This document shows positions 44,606-55,303 of a DNA stretch of 64,000 nt, one piece after another. This DNA is from Lepraria neglecta (lineage: Eukaryota; Ascomycota; Lecanoromycetes; Lecanorales; Stereocaulaceae), in assembly GCA_033220425.1 (NCBI GenBank), contig CM065652.1, positions 682,001 to 746,000 of the forward strand, written 5' to 3'. Numbering within the stretch: position 1 is the stretch's first letter; every line of letters begins with the position of its first letter. The notes beneath the pieces were generated by a model that saw only the letters and a program-made list of their open reading frames with translations, did not search any database and was not told the origin of the DNA. Position numbers and translations under genes: made by a program.

Positions 44606-44695
44606 TGTGTCATGGTATCTTGCTTCTTGAAGAGATTACATAGATTTGCGTCAACCAGTGGCGGAGTGAGGTCGGTGGTGGACGTGGAGTGGTAT
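44579..44695 (+). repeat. Imperfect direct repeat across the stop codon of the large protein gene
   Basis: About 40 bp at 44579-44618 (coding WRSEVRR and the stop) recurs at 44656-44695 with about eight differences, 77 bp apart. The second copy would again read QWRSEV. It marks a small local duplication at the gene's 3' end. Confidence 0.65.
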
Positions 44696-45395
44696 TCTAC
44701 TTTGAGAGGAAGTGTGTTGGATGACGATATCAGTATTCTCTTATGTCGAAGAGCTTTGCTCTATTTTCTATTTTTCGATTCTTGTAACAAATGGTATCCC
44801 CTTTTTTTCAGATTGTTTGGTGGGTTTTACGTCCTGTGAGGAGAAAGAGGTGGAGCATGCTCCTTCGATATTCGGCCGAGACGGCAGTACAGATCACATA
44901 TTATGGTATCAGTCCAAAAAGAGTGGTATTCACTACGATCCAATGTTTCACTCTATGTGCACTAGGCTTTTTCAATAGACGTTGTTATCCAAACCTCCCT
45001 GTACGCGCATTCTAACGAGAAATTCAACCAGCAGCGAAAGCAACCAACACCTTCCACTCCGCATTACTCAATTTGTCTTATGGGTACCACCCATTACATT
45101 CTTCCATCCAATACCTATTCCATGTACACTAGGCTTTCCAATCAACGAACGCGTGAATCCAAAACCACCTGCTTCCTCCTTCAATCAAAATTGCTAATCA
45201 ACAGCGAATGCCTCCAACAAAGACCCGACTTCTTCCATTACTTCCTCCAGTTTCCAGGTTGTTCCAGTTATACCTTTCCCAAAGCGAATAATCCAGCAAA
45301 CACCCTACTCCTCATCACTTTCTTCTGTGTCATAATTTCCCGATGCCAATGCTTCGCCCCACAAACCCCAAATCCCAGTGGTCCTTCCACCGTGT
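44606..45395. other. Intergenic between convergent genes
   Basis: Holds the direct repeat above and T-rich tracts that may serve as 3' UTR. A conspicuous phrase (CACTAGGCTTT, 44959 and 45127) occurs twice. No gene is supported. Confidence 0.45.
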
Positions 45396-46412
45396 TTACC
45401 CCTCCCCTTTCTCCTCATCCACAACCCTCAAAATCTCCAACTCGTCCAAACCCCGAAATAACTCCCATGTGTCCTCTCCATTGTCGCGACCCTTCCACTG
45501 AATCCTTATCGTCCTGTGTAAACGTATAGGGGGCGCTCTTATCTCATCGTCTGAATCATACCTCCGCTCCTCCTCGGGGTAGCACTGTGTGACTGTGCAG
45601 CCGTCGTTGAGTTTGTTGCCGTACTTGAGTATATCGCCTACCTGGACTTGGAGCGCGTAGACTTGAATGAGCTGACGCTTTGGCTCCGGAGCTAGAGCTG
45701 AAATGGGAGTCAGAAGTGGGAGATCCGGTAAAGGTGTAGCTGGAGTTGGGGCTAGAACCGGAGCTGGACGTGGAGATAGAGGTGGAAGACTTTGTGAAAG
45801 ATACGGAGAAAGGTGTGAAGGAATGTTTGATGAAAGACGAAGTCCACGATGAGTTCGGTATGGCATGGTAAGTCTTGTTGGACCGGGTAACTGGCCGTAT
45901 CGAGTTGTAGAAATATACGGGGGTTGTGAACCAGCTGCTAAGCGGCGACGGTGTATGGTACCCCATCGAGATGGGCGGATCGGTCTAGGTAGGTCATACT
46001 CCCTCATGTTTGACACGAAGGGACCGTGTGTCCTCAGATGTTGCGAGATCTGTAGTCGCTCGAGTGGAGGCCGCCTAAGTCGAGGATTGCCCAACCTCGT
46101 TGGCCTTTTCACCTCACGTGGCGGGCTTTGTGGTGGCAGGGGTGGCGAGGGTGGAAGCGGCATCTCGTGCGGTTCAGGCGAGGGGTTGCGAACTGTTAAT
46201 GGCCCCCGGCTGTGGAGCGCAACGGGGTGAAAGAATGTGTAGGAATAGTCGTCGTCTGGGGGAGATGGAATTCGATATTTGGTAAAGAGGTGGTCTATGT
46301 CCGAGAGCCGCGAATGCTGAAGGGGATCCCAGCTCGGAGAGTTGGCGAATATTGAATGAGATATTGTGGGAGGCTCTTGCGTGACTACTCTGCGGAGCGC
46401 TGGTGGTGCCAT
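45396..46412 (-). CDS. Proline-rich protein of unknown function
   Basis: A single exon of 338 codons from the ATG at 46412. The first ~250 residues are Pro/Arg/Ser-rich (PLPPSPPLPPQSPPREVKRP, LPPLSPRPAPVLAPTPATPL), probably disordered. A more ordered C-terminal segment follows: QLIQVYALQVQVGDILKYGN, DGCTVTQCYPEEERRYDSDD, then TIRIQWKGRDNGEDTWELFR and GLDELEILRVVDEE. This looks like a small beta-rich domain and suggests a real protein. No family is recognised, and no signal peptide or membrane segment is present. Confidence 0.66.
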   Translation of the reverse strand: MAPPALRRVVTQEPPTISHSIFANSPSWDPLQHSRLSDIDHLFTKYRIPSPPDDDYSYTFFHPVALHSRGPLTVRNPSPEPHEMPLPPSPPLPPQSPPREVKRPTRLGNPRLRRPPLERLQISQHLRTHGPFVSNMREYDLPRPIRPSRWGTIHRRRLAAGSQPPYISTTRYGQLPGPTRLTMPYRTHRGLRLSSNIPSHLSPYLSQSLPPLSPRPAPVLAPTPATPLPDLPLLTPISALAPEPKRQLIQVYALQVQVGDILKYGNKLNDGCTVTQCYPEEERRYDSDDEIRAPPIRLHRTIRIQWKGRDNGEDTWELFRGLDELEILRVVDEEKGEG

Positions 46413-47212
46413 GATCGATCAATAAGTGCCGGGGCGAAGACGCTCTGGTTGGGCGAGAGTACAGGAGCACTATCCTTCGAGTCTTGGTGATTCTGGAATG
46501 CTTTGCCTTGAGACCTTTCGTGCGATGGCGGAAGATGGAGGTTTAGAGCAATCGGGGCTCTGTAGACACTCCTTTGCTGTCCTTGATACTCCTTACTAGC
46601 CTATTTGAAGTTTTCGTAGCGCGATACTGGTCCTATGTAAAGATTAGGCTGCTTTTCGATCCTCTCACTTGAGCATATTTGCGCAGTGGCGAAGCCGTAG
46701 CTTGGAAGTTGTGGATTTCTGGAACGTCTCATCTGCAGTCCTTAGCACTCTTTTACAGATACTGTGAGATACGTCGTCGCCTAACGCTGGGTGTAATAGA
46801 GATGCCTTGGATTGGTCGTGTGGTGTTGAAAAGATGGCTGTGCTTGCATTACAGACTTTCTGTGTCAGAATTGAAGGCACATTCTGAAAATACTCGTTCT
46901 TTCCTCAAGAGCATTGCAAACGTGGTGCTTGCAAAATGAAGGTGCAAGTGCGAAGCGCAACCTTCTGTGTTCAAACGCAAGACTGCAATAGAGAAAATGA
47001 GAGGGGTGTCTTATATGCCAGTCCACCGATGAAAATTTTGCAGTGGTGGCTTGCAAGAAGTGGATCTTTTGGCTTGAGAGCGTAAACAAGCCCCACAAAC
47101 CAGAACAAGCGTTTCCAAATCAGGCAGCAAGACCATCCCTACGCAGGACCGGGGCAGACAACATCTTCTCCTGATACCCATCCATCTCCCAAGTATACAA
47201 GCAAAACCCAGA
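46413..47212. other. Intergenic
   Basis: Upstream of the proline-rich gene and 3' flank of sfr1. Short frames at 46665-47098 on both strands are not convincing. Confidence 0.45.
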
Positions 47213-47998
47213 TCAATCAACCCATTTCTGCAGCCTCTTATCATACCCAATGATGTTCAGGTCTATGTTGAGAGTCTTCAGCATCATATCCATCGTGTAA
47301 CCCTCGTCATCCCATCCATGATCTTCCACTTTCCTTGCTCCTTCTTCCCTCTCATCCTGTTCCTCGCCCCCCTCTTCCCCGACCCTGAAACTAGCACCGT
47401 CCTCTTCGTCCACATCATCCCCTTCAGCTTCTCCGTCATTTTTCTTTGGCTCGTCGTCCCATCCCCAGGCCACCTCTTTCTTCTGCCTCTCTCTATCCCT
47501 CATAGCGCCTACTCCCCCCATCTTGTTCACTTTGTCCCTTGCTCTTGCAAACACATCCTCCGCTGCTGCCCTGCTCGCTGATCTCCATTTGACGATCAAG
47601 GCTTCGAGCTCTGTATCCCGATCGGATGATTCGATCTTCAATGCTTGATTAGAAGTCTCAAGATTTGCGCGGGCAGCCGAAAGCTGGTTCAGGAGATGCG
47701 TGTGCTTTTTCTGTAGAGCTAGAAGCTCTGAAGAGGGCGGATTGCGGGAAGATTGTAGTGGTCTGCGGAGAGGAGTCGTGGTTGGCATAGGGCTGGGTTT
47801 CGGTGGTAGGGATATGGTGGAGAGCTGCGCCTTGGTCTCGGTGCCATCTGTGGCGGGGGATGAAGGACACAAATGGGCATTGGTCTCCGTATCAGGTTTG
47901 GTCTTTAACGGTGTTTTGAAGGGAGACTTGAAGGGCTGTGAGAGTGTGAGGGATGCATTGTCCAGCCGGCGGCGTTTCGATGGCTGCAGGTGCGTCAT
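47213..47998 (-). CDS. sfr1: Swi5-dependent recombination protein Sfr1/Mei5
   Basis: A single exon of 261 residues; I start at the ATG at 47998. Sfr1 (Mei5) pairs with Swi5 (Sae3) to stabilise Rad51/Dmc1 filaments during homologous recombination and meiosis. The N-terminal half is disordered with THLQPSKRRRLDNASLTL and KSPFKTPLKTKP. The coiled-coil and C-terminal domain carry the diagnostic segments LKIESSDRDTELEALIVKWR, SASRAAAEDVFARARDKVNK, MGGVGAMRDRERQKKE, and after an acidic Glu/Asp-rich insert GYTMDMMLKTLNIDLNIIGY with KRLQKWVD at the end. The acidic insert (about 180-230) is longer than the functional minimum. It is divergent from the SRPBCC gene (265 bp). Confidence 0.9.
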   Translation of the reverse strand: MTHLQPSKRRRLDNASLTLSQPFKSPFKTPLKTKPDTETNAHLCPSSPATDGTETKAQLSTISLPPKPSPMPTTTPLRRPLQSSRNPPSSELLALQKKHTHLLNQLSAARANLETSNQALKIESSDRDTELEALIVKWRSASRAAAEDVFARARDKVNKMGGVGAMRDRERQKKEVAWGWDDEPKKNDGEAEGDDVDEEDGASFRVGEEGGEEQDEREEGARKVEDHGWDDEGYTMDMMLKTLNIDLNIIGYDKRLQKWVD

Positions 47999-48263
47999 GG
48001 CATGTTCCAAATGCGACGGCGAGCACAGCCTTGATCAATTGGCAACTATGCTGGCTTCAGCATTCTGGTAGACTGTAAAGTAGTGAATATAAGGTAAACA
48101 TAGATGTAGAGGTAGAAATAGCCGAGCTTTCGCCGCTTAGGATTTGCGCATGTTTGACGTAATTTCTAGACCTTGGACCACAAAAGGCGACTACTTTCGA
48201 GACAACTTCGCAACAACATCAATTGAACGAAAACACCAGCAAAAGACATACAAGCAGCCCATA

Positions 48264-48868
48264 ATGTCTACCCGTATCCCCACGTCCACCTCCGTCACCG
48301 AATCCTCCGTCATCCCCGCATCTCTGACGGATGTCTGGCATTTAATCAAGCTTCAAGACTTCCACAACTTCTGGACCAAGCTCGCTAAGAGCCAGCATGT
48401 CAAGGGTGCATCTCCAGAAACTGATATCGTCAAGTGGACCTTCAAGGACGGCACTGAGCAAGAGGTGAAGCAAGAAGAGCATTCGGTATGCCCTTTTCCT
48501 TTCTCCCAGATTCAGTGTACATAGAAAAGGACAAGTAGCTGACATGCCCAATCATTGCAGACCATCGACCACTTCATCACCTACTCCGTCATCTCTTCTA
48601 CTCCCGCCCTCACCTACTCCAGTGTCATCTCCACAATCCGCTGCTATGCTGTGACCTCTGGACCAAACGAAGGCTCTACATTCGTGCAGTGGTCAGCACA
48701 ATTTTCCTCGGATGCTGATGCTGGTACGTGATCTCTAGTCTATGCACACATACAGGTTAATTGATGGAACAACGGCTGATTGAATATGCAGGTGTCATCG
48801 AGGATGCTCGATTCAAGCGCAAGGAGGCGTTGGCCGATCTCGCCAGCGTTGTTGGCAAGAAAAAATGA
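48264..48868 (+). CDS. SRPBCC (Bet v1-like / polyketide cyclase-like) protein
   Basis: Three exons (48264-48485, 48561-48723, 48792-48868), 153 residues. Landmarks of the START-like fold: SVTESSVIPASLTDVWHLIK, FHNFWTKLAKSQHVKGAS, VKWTFKDGTEQEVKQEEHS, TIDHFITYSVISSTPALTYS, then STFVQWSAQFSSDADAGVIE and KRKEALADL. This pattern matches small fungal SRPBCC or polyketide_cyc2 proteins that bind hydrophobic ligands; the ligand is unknown. All introns (75 and 68 nt) are in consistent phase. No signal peptide. No polyketide gene cluster is adjacent, so a biosynthetic cyclase role is not indicated. Confidence 0.88.
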
Positions 48869-49399
48869 ACGGGAACTTCGTCGACAGACGTATGGTCAAT
48901 GGCTGTATGATACAACATAACGACTAAAAGCAAAAAAATGATTTCTAAATCGCTAGATAAACAAAGTTCTACCCGCTGACTGTGAAATACGAACTGGAGC
49001 TTCGAGTGCTTTGACTATGGCGTTTAGGTGGCACTATGGCTGTTTAGAGATACCCCACTGGCGACGCTTTTGTATCGAGAAAAATTTACAATGCCAATAG
49101 TTTCGTGCTGAAATCATCCGGAAGCTTTCACTGTTTACTGAGCACAGTAGCTCAACTAGGTGCTTACAGAGAGCGGGGTGGATATATCAACGCGCTCATT
49201 TGATAAAATCACAGCATAGTTTGATAAAGCTACACCAGACGCCGCAGCCGAATATCAAATCTGGCATCATCACTGATTTACTTATTTCGTTCACCTTTTG
49301 TCAAGTCAGCATGAATTGGCGATGAATGGATTTCTATATCGATGAGCTCTGCAAGGCAATCCACCATTGCCTCTGCGCTATACACTGACGCCAGAAGTC
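48869..49399. other. Intergenic
   Basis: Spacer with the SRPBCC 3' UTR and the hrd3 promoter; no ORF or repeat is recognised. Confidence 0.5.
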
Positions 49400-52118
49400 A
49401 TGCATAACCGCTGGTTGCGACTCACATGGTGTATGTCCACTCGATCTGCAGCTGTTGTCGCATGCTAACGTATAATCTGCTCTGCGTTAGTGTCAATATG
49501 CGTCTTCTGCATTGCTCTTCGGGCAGAAGCTCTCGAGAATCAAGATGCCGACGTCCTAAAAGACCAAACAACGAAGGGCAGGCCAACACTCAAGCCACAA
49601 GACAATACCGAAGTCGCATCACAACCCCAGCACGAAGGAGGCAGTATTGGCAGTCACAGCCAAGGTAATGTATATCATCATGCGTAACTATGCTGAAGCT
49701 GATTGAGCTGTGCAGCAGCTTTCACAGTCCAAGAAGCCCTCCGAATATTACAACCTCTCCAACCACCTCGCAGTCGCCTTACAAGTTTCGATAAAACGTC
49801 TGGCTTAGTGGGAACAATTCTATACTACGCAAAAGAGGTGCTGGTTCTACTTTTCATGAATGGTCCCCTCAAGGATGACTACCTGAACCCGCAACCCGAG
49901 ACCCCCAAGCTCAGCAAGACCCTGGCACAAGCGGTGAGACTATTGGAAAATGCAGCACAGGAGAAAGAGCCGGATGCAATCTTCTTATTAGCGGAGATGA
50001 ACTTCTTCGGAAACTACACACACCCGCGAAACCACACCGAGGCCTTCCGGAGATACAATGAGCTAGCTTCGCTGAATGGTAATAGTTCAGCGCAGCATAT
50101 GGTTGGGCTCATGTATGCGACTGGTATTGGGGGAAGAGTGGAGAGGGATCAGGCTAAAGCTTTACTGTACCATACGTTTGCCGCGAAGGGGGATAGCACC
50201 AGGGCTCAAATGACAATTGGATACCGACATCACACCGGTGTGGGGACGCCGAGAAACTGCAACGAGGCCGCTTACTGGTATAAAAAAGTGGCTGACAAGG
50301 CCATTGCGTACTCGAGGTCTGGCCCGCCGGGTGGGCAAAACCTCCAAAAGGACTCCTACAAAATCGCAGACGAACTTGGAGGTGTGTACGGAGAAGGTGC
50401 CAGTGTGGTTAGCTCTGGAGTTTTCGCCAACAAGGCTGGTCCAAATTCGGATGCACATGCGGACTTTGATGATGTGCTAGAGTATTTGGATCTGATGTCA
50501 CGAAAGGGTGACCTGAAAGCGACTTTCAGCCTCGGTCGTTTGCACTACGAAGGTTCCCGGACAATGAGGAGGAATCTGAAGACTGGGAGAGCATACTTCA
50601 TGATAGTTGCCCGGAAGTACTGGCAAAAAGATGGCTCAATACGGGAAGAGGATCAGAGCATTGCTAAGATCGCGTCAAAAGCGGCTGGCTATATTGGAAG
50701 GATGTTCCTGCGAGGCGAGGGCATGGAGCAGAGCTACGAGAAAGCTTTGACTTGGTTCAGGCGAGGAGTTGCGAACGGGGACGCTTTGTGTCAATACGAG
50801 CTTGGGCTAATGTATTTGCATGGTCTGGGAGTGCGCAAGGACCCTTTGGTAGCTGGAGATTATTTCAAAGAATCCGCAAATCAGGATTTCGCATCTGCGC
50901 AGGTCAATATGGGCCAATTGTTCCTGGATCAAGGCGACATCAACACCGCGACACGCTTTTTCGACTTAGCTGCTCGACATGGCCACATTGAGGCTTTCTA
51001 CTATCTCGCGGAAATCAGCAATAATGGCGTTGGTCGCGAAAGATCTTGTGATATGGCGACGGTATACTACAAGATAGTTGCGGAAAAGGTCGAGAGCATC
51101 CACTCCTCGTTCGACGAAGCCAACAGGGCTTATGACGAGGGCGACACCGAGACAGCCTTAGTCATGTCTATGATGGCCGCTGAGCAAGGCTACGAGTCCG
51201 CTCAAGCGAATGTCGCATATCTCCTTGACGAATACAAGTCGATCTTGTCGTTTGATTCTCTCATCCCCTGGAAAAAGCGAAGGTCGTCTCTGCTCCGGAA
51301 TGCCGTTCTTGCCTTGATATATTGGACGCGGTCCGCCAAACAACAGAACATCGATTCTATGGTAAAGATGGGTGATTACTATCTCGGTGGCTATGGCATC
51401 GAAGCCGATATGGAGAAAGCCGCAACCTGTTATCAGACTGCTGCAGAAAGTCACCAGAGCGCTCAAGCGTTATGGAATCTTGGGTGGATTCATGAGAATG
51501 GCATTGGAGTCGAACAAGACTTCCATCTCGCCAAGCGGTTCTATGATCAAGCGCTTGAGACAAACCAGGAGTCATATTTGCCAGTCAAACTTAGTCTGAC
51601 AAAGCTTCGAATGCGGAGTTTCTGGAACACAATAACGAATGGCAAGGTCAATTCTATTCGATCCGAGCCAGGTAAGCCATAACGTTTCTCCTACTTCTAC
51701 TCACCGGATTCTCATTAACGTCTCTCCAGAACCCAAGAAAGACTGGTCCTTCAGCGAATGGATCTCCAACTTTCTCGAAGAACCACACCCCTACTACCAC
51801 GGCGCCGAAGACGACATTGACTACGATGAGCCCGGCATGCCGGGCGGTGACGACGACTACTACGACGACCTGGACGAAAGCATCCTCGAAAGCCTTATCA
51901 TTGTTGGCATCGCGGCTGCTATAGCTTTTCTTGTCTATTATCGACAGCAGAGACAGACGAATCATAGGCGGGAGATGGAGAGGCAGCAAGGCGAGGGGCA
52001 GCCTGATGGTATTCCTCCCGAACAAAGATTACCTGGGCAGCAGGCTGATGGGGGTTTCTTTCCTCCGCCTGATGATCCGAACTTCGCACAGTGGGCTGCG
52101 GGTGGTGTTGGGCATTGA
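49400..52118 (+). CDS. hrd3: ERAD ubiquitin ligase subunit Hrd3 (SEL1 repeats)
   Basis: Four exons (49400-49430, 49491-49664, 49716-51671, 51730-52118), 849 residues. Hrd3/SEL1L is the lumenal substrate receptor of the Hrd1 ubiquitin ligase in ER-associated degradation. Splicing the 31-nt first exon (perfect GTATGT donor, GCTAAC branch point) creates a signal peptide, NRWLRLTWLSICVFCIALRA. Many SEL1 repeats follow, for example ARAQMTIGYRHHTGVGTPRN-like, DALCQYELGLMYLHGLGVRK, AQALWNLGWIHENGIGVEQD and SMVKMGDYYLGGYGIEADME. An acidic linker precedes a single membrane segment at about 773-792 (LIIVGIAAAIAFLVYY) and a short Pro/Gln-rich cytosolic tail. Topology and length fit fungal Hrd3. No damage is seen. 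Confidence 0.94.
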
Positions 52119-53556
52119 TGTATATCCTAGGTAGCGTTGGCGTTGGATGGGGACTTGTGTTGATAATTTATTCTACAAAACAGATATAGCTGTACTCTAA
52201 CGCACATCGTTTTCCCTCCTGGTAAGCAACATTCGCCCAAAGTATGGGAATCAGACCAATATTTTGAGCCGCATGCTGTGGCCAATGATATTCCACTCTC
52301 TTAACCCCTGCCTAGCGCAGTCTGATCAACAGGAAAGGCAGGGGGGGCGAACCCTTTCTGCTCTCTGATGCTTTTTCCCACTTCGATGGAAACGATCTGA
52401 CTGGAGTTGGGCCAACATCTTCTAGTGCTGATTTAGGTGCTATACAACATCCCCTTTTTTTTGGCGCAAATTACTGGGAATTGTCCCTTGTGTGAGCGAC
52501 AATCTCTGGTGAATGGACCTGACTAGGGGTACTTCGTTTGGCAGTCGCTTTCTTTCGAGGAATCCAAAAAGAACAGCACGTTGCTCAGTTCTTTTTTCAC
52601 TTCGAAAAGCCTTGGTCTTGATATTACACTCTTAGAGGGCCGGGCCCAGAACTCTCATGTAAAGCTGCGCTCTGCGAGAGCGTAGAAGCTGTCATACTCA
52701 GCCTCGTCGAAGCTCAGACGGGACCTGGTGGGATTGTAATCAGGGTTCTTAGCCCAGCAAATCTAGCCAGTTGTTTACCCAACGAGTGCAGAATCTGCCA
52801 ATACGAGCTTCAAATTCTACTCGAATGACACAAAGAACCCCACGAGATTCGGTCTAAAGGGAGGCGCTGCCTCGAGTCGATTTGATGGTAATCACTCCAT
52901 GCTGTACCGTTATACGCTCTTGCTGAGTATCCAAGCCTCTGCGACTGCTCTATATTCCGGAAGATAAACCCGGCGAAGGACCTCGAGTGGAGTCAGTACC
53001 CTCTACGCCTGGATCCTCGCAGTATGCCTGATGCCCAGCATGCATAGGATACGTGAAGGAAGCCATCCGGTGACCAAGGAAAGCTGTACGTGCAAATCCC
53101 TTAGGGATAGTACCTAGTTGAAGATGATTTCTCGATACGATGCATGTTCTCGAACGGTCTTTTGCCGCTCACCTTTTACTCCCGAGTCCCTCTTGTAGCA
53201 AGAATTTTCGCTTCAGACAGCCTTTCGCCTTGGTCGATTAATTCTCTATTATTTTTTTGTTGGTAAAATCTCAGGGCAGTCCCCCTGACATTCCCTTTTG
53301 GTCCGGCAGTGTTATTGGATTTTCTAGCTAAAAACTGTCGTAACGTCGGCCTAATACCCTTCGAAGCGTACAATATCAACACGGGTTCTCAAAACTCGAC
53401 CATGTTGTTTGGTGTTTTACTTACTAAAGGGAACCGCTTGGGGGACTACTCTGAGTCAACTGGTGTTTCTGGGTCTATTACCATTTATATCCTACTTGTG
53501 CTCCTTATCTTATCGTGAACTTGTTACTTCGACGGCTACTAATCTGTAGGTGACTT
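52119..53556. other. Accessory stretch, nothing recognised
   Basis: Frames at 53176-53382 and 53309-53518 are short and hydrophobic or mixed, without a family. A branch-like ACTAAT and CTGTAG near 53538-53548 may be an old intron acceptor of the remnant that follows. Confidence 0.4.
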
Positions 53557-54404
53557 TGGGACGATCTACCCAGATCTGCACTCCAAGCGCGTATCTTCCT
53601 CTACGAGTACAATTCTAAGTTGGTCTACGGGGTTGATAAAGGGCGCTTTGTCGACAAAACGAATGACCTATTGGAAGTACTGCGGATCGAGTGCAAGAAG
53701 CATCCACGACGGCATCTCGTCTTCTTGGTTCATAGCCTTGATGGGATATTGGTACGACAGGTGTTGGCCCAACGAACCTTCTATTAGATCTATCACTGCT
53801 GATTATCACAACTCAGGCACTCATGAACGCTCACTCATAGTAATAACAAGTACACAACGATTTGGACTTCAACGCGAGAAGACTACTTTTCATGACTAAA
53901 TTAGTTGAAATGACAAGACGTTCAGGACTGGCCTTAAATTCTTTGGGACTCCACACGAGAGCGGGGATAAGGCACTTGTAGCTCTCGGCTCAGCAACCGC
54001 TCGGATCACCAGAGCACTACATACCCAGCCCTCGAGTGATCTGATCGAGACGCTCAAGAAGGGTTCAATGTTCTCGGATCTGCTTGCAGAACCGTAGAGA
54101 CATCAGCTAGAGTCCTACCAGCTCGTGTCCTTTTGCTAAAGTATTGACGATGTGAGACTACAAGATTGAAGCGCTGCTGAGCAAGAAGCCTCAATGACCT
54201 TCCCAGATCGTGTCGAAGAAAAGCGCTAAATTCGGCTTGTCTGGTAGCAGAGAGAACGTCGTGCGGCTAGCGGTGAGACATAGTGACCAGTGCTACTTTG
54301 ATGAGACTGGCCAGGACAACTTCATGCTTGTCTTCAGTAATATCGAAGACTTGTATGAGGATGCTCTTGCAAAGTGTAAGCCAATCGGATCATATGCGAC
54401 ATGA
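53557..54404 (+). pseudogene. Decayed alpha/beta-hydrolase (SERAC1/DUF676-like) gene
   Basis: Three blocks in different frames follow the order of a fungal lipase-like domain often found at the N-terminus of STAND/NLR proteins. Block 1 (53557-53787): WDDLPRSALQARIFLYEYNS, FVDKTNDLLEVLRIECKKHP, RRHLVFLVHSLDGILVRQVL, then TAG. Block 2 (from about 53930): LKFFGTPHESGDKALVALGS, then TAG at 54095-54097 and RHQLESYQLVSFC. Block 3 (54210-54404): SKKSAKFGLSGSRENVVRLA and DNFMLVFSNIEDLYEDALAK. The nucleophile elbow expected as GHSLGG reads VHSLDG, so the motif itself is lost. Stops, frame changes and motif loss together indicate a pseudogene. No NACHT or repeat region is detected downstream, so the 3' part is also missing. 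The stretch between blocks 1 and 2 might include an intron. Confidence 0.68.
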
Positions 54405-54685
54405 AGACAAGTGTAGCTATGTCTTCCCTCAATGTGCGTGAAGCACCAGAATGGATCTCATGAATTCTTTACGAGTAGCATCACAACACCAATCGTTCGG
54501 ATGTCCTTGAAGGCACCGGAGCAACGCTAGCCAAGAACGCCCAAAGCTTTCCACTGACTGTGTATACACCCAAGCTCGAAGAGAAAGTATTTTCAAAGTC
54601 AAGTCTATCACACTTCTGAAGTAACAAACAGGACCACCCAAGGGCGTGAGAGCGAGAACCGGTGCCTCGCCTTACAACTCCAAGG
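54405..54685. other. Spacer within accessory stretch
   Basis: Frames at 54429-54641 are unremarkable; possibly further decayed sequence of the hydrolase remnant. Confidence 0.35.
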
Positions 54686-55098
54686 TTAGAACTCAGTTTC
54701 CGTCATTATCGTATCATATCGAAGCCAGGATACGTTAGGTTCTGGCCGCGGCTTGGACCACCGAAAGCGCTCTAGATCACCGGCCCTGTGACTATACCTA
54801 TCAAACCTGCTGAGATCGCGTGGAGTCAGTGACCAAGTAAGTGGGATCGGAGACAAGCAGTAATAGCAATGAAAAGCAGAACCCTCCCAACAAGGAAGAT
54901 ACTCAAAGCCAATTATAAGAAGACACGAAGAGAAGTAGTAAATACTACTAAAGAACCCTCTGGAAGGTCGGGGTCGTGGCATCGCCTGGTAATCAGGCGC
55001 ATATCCAGAGAACGACGCATTCTGGGATCCAGGCGGTTGGGGTGGCGCTGCTCCAGGTGGCAGATACGTGTTTTGCGCGTTGGAAGGATTAGCCGGAG

Positions 55099-55130
<32 letters not shown>

Positions 55131-55303
55131 TGTTGAAGTGGGAAACCTGGCTGGTTGGCGGGCGCTGTTATGTTCTGCGTTCCGTAGGAGGGTGGAGGAC
55201 GAGTGGTGGCTGTTTGCGCGTTGCGTCTGGTTAGGGTTGAGGGTCCTGCTGTGAGGGGGATGTTGCTGGGGAAGATTTAGGGTAGGCCTTGGGTGTTAGA
55301 CAT
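54686..55303 (-). pseudogene. PolyQ/proline-rich ORF with an early in-frame stop
   Basis: From the ATG at 55303 the frame reads MSNTQGLP and hits TAA (55277-55279). It then stays open in the same frame to the TAA at 54686, about 200 codons. After the stop it encodes PLTAGPSTLTRRNAQTATTR, PPPSYGTQNITAPANQPGFP, a polyQ run (QQQQQRQQQQQQ at about 55098-55135) and NTYLPPGAAPPQPPGS. The section below about 54960 becomes Cys/Tyr-rich and may be read-through past the original end. A TATAAAA lies about 90 bp upstream of the ATG. Composition suggests a once-coding disordered protein; no family is recognised. A cryptic intron could remove the stop, but no good donor lies before it. Confidence 0.4.
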
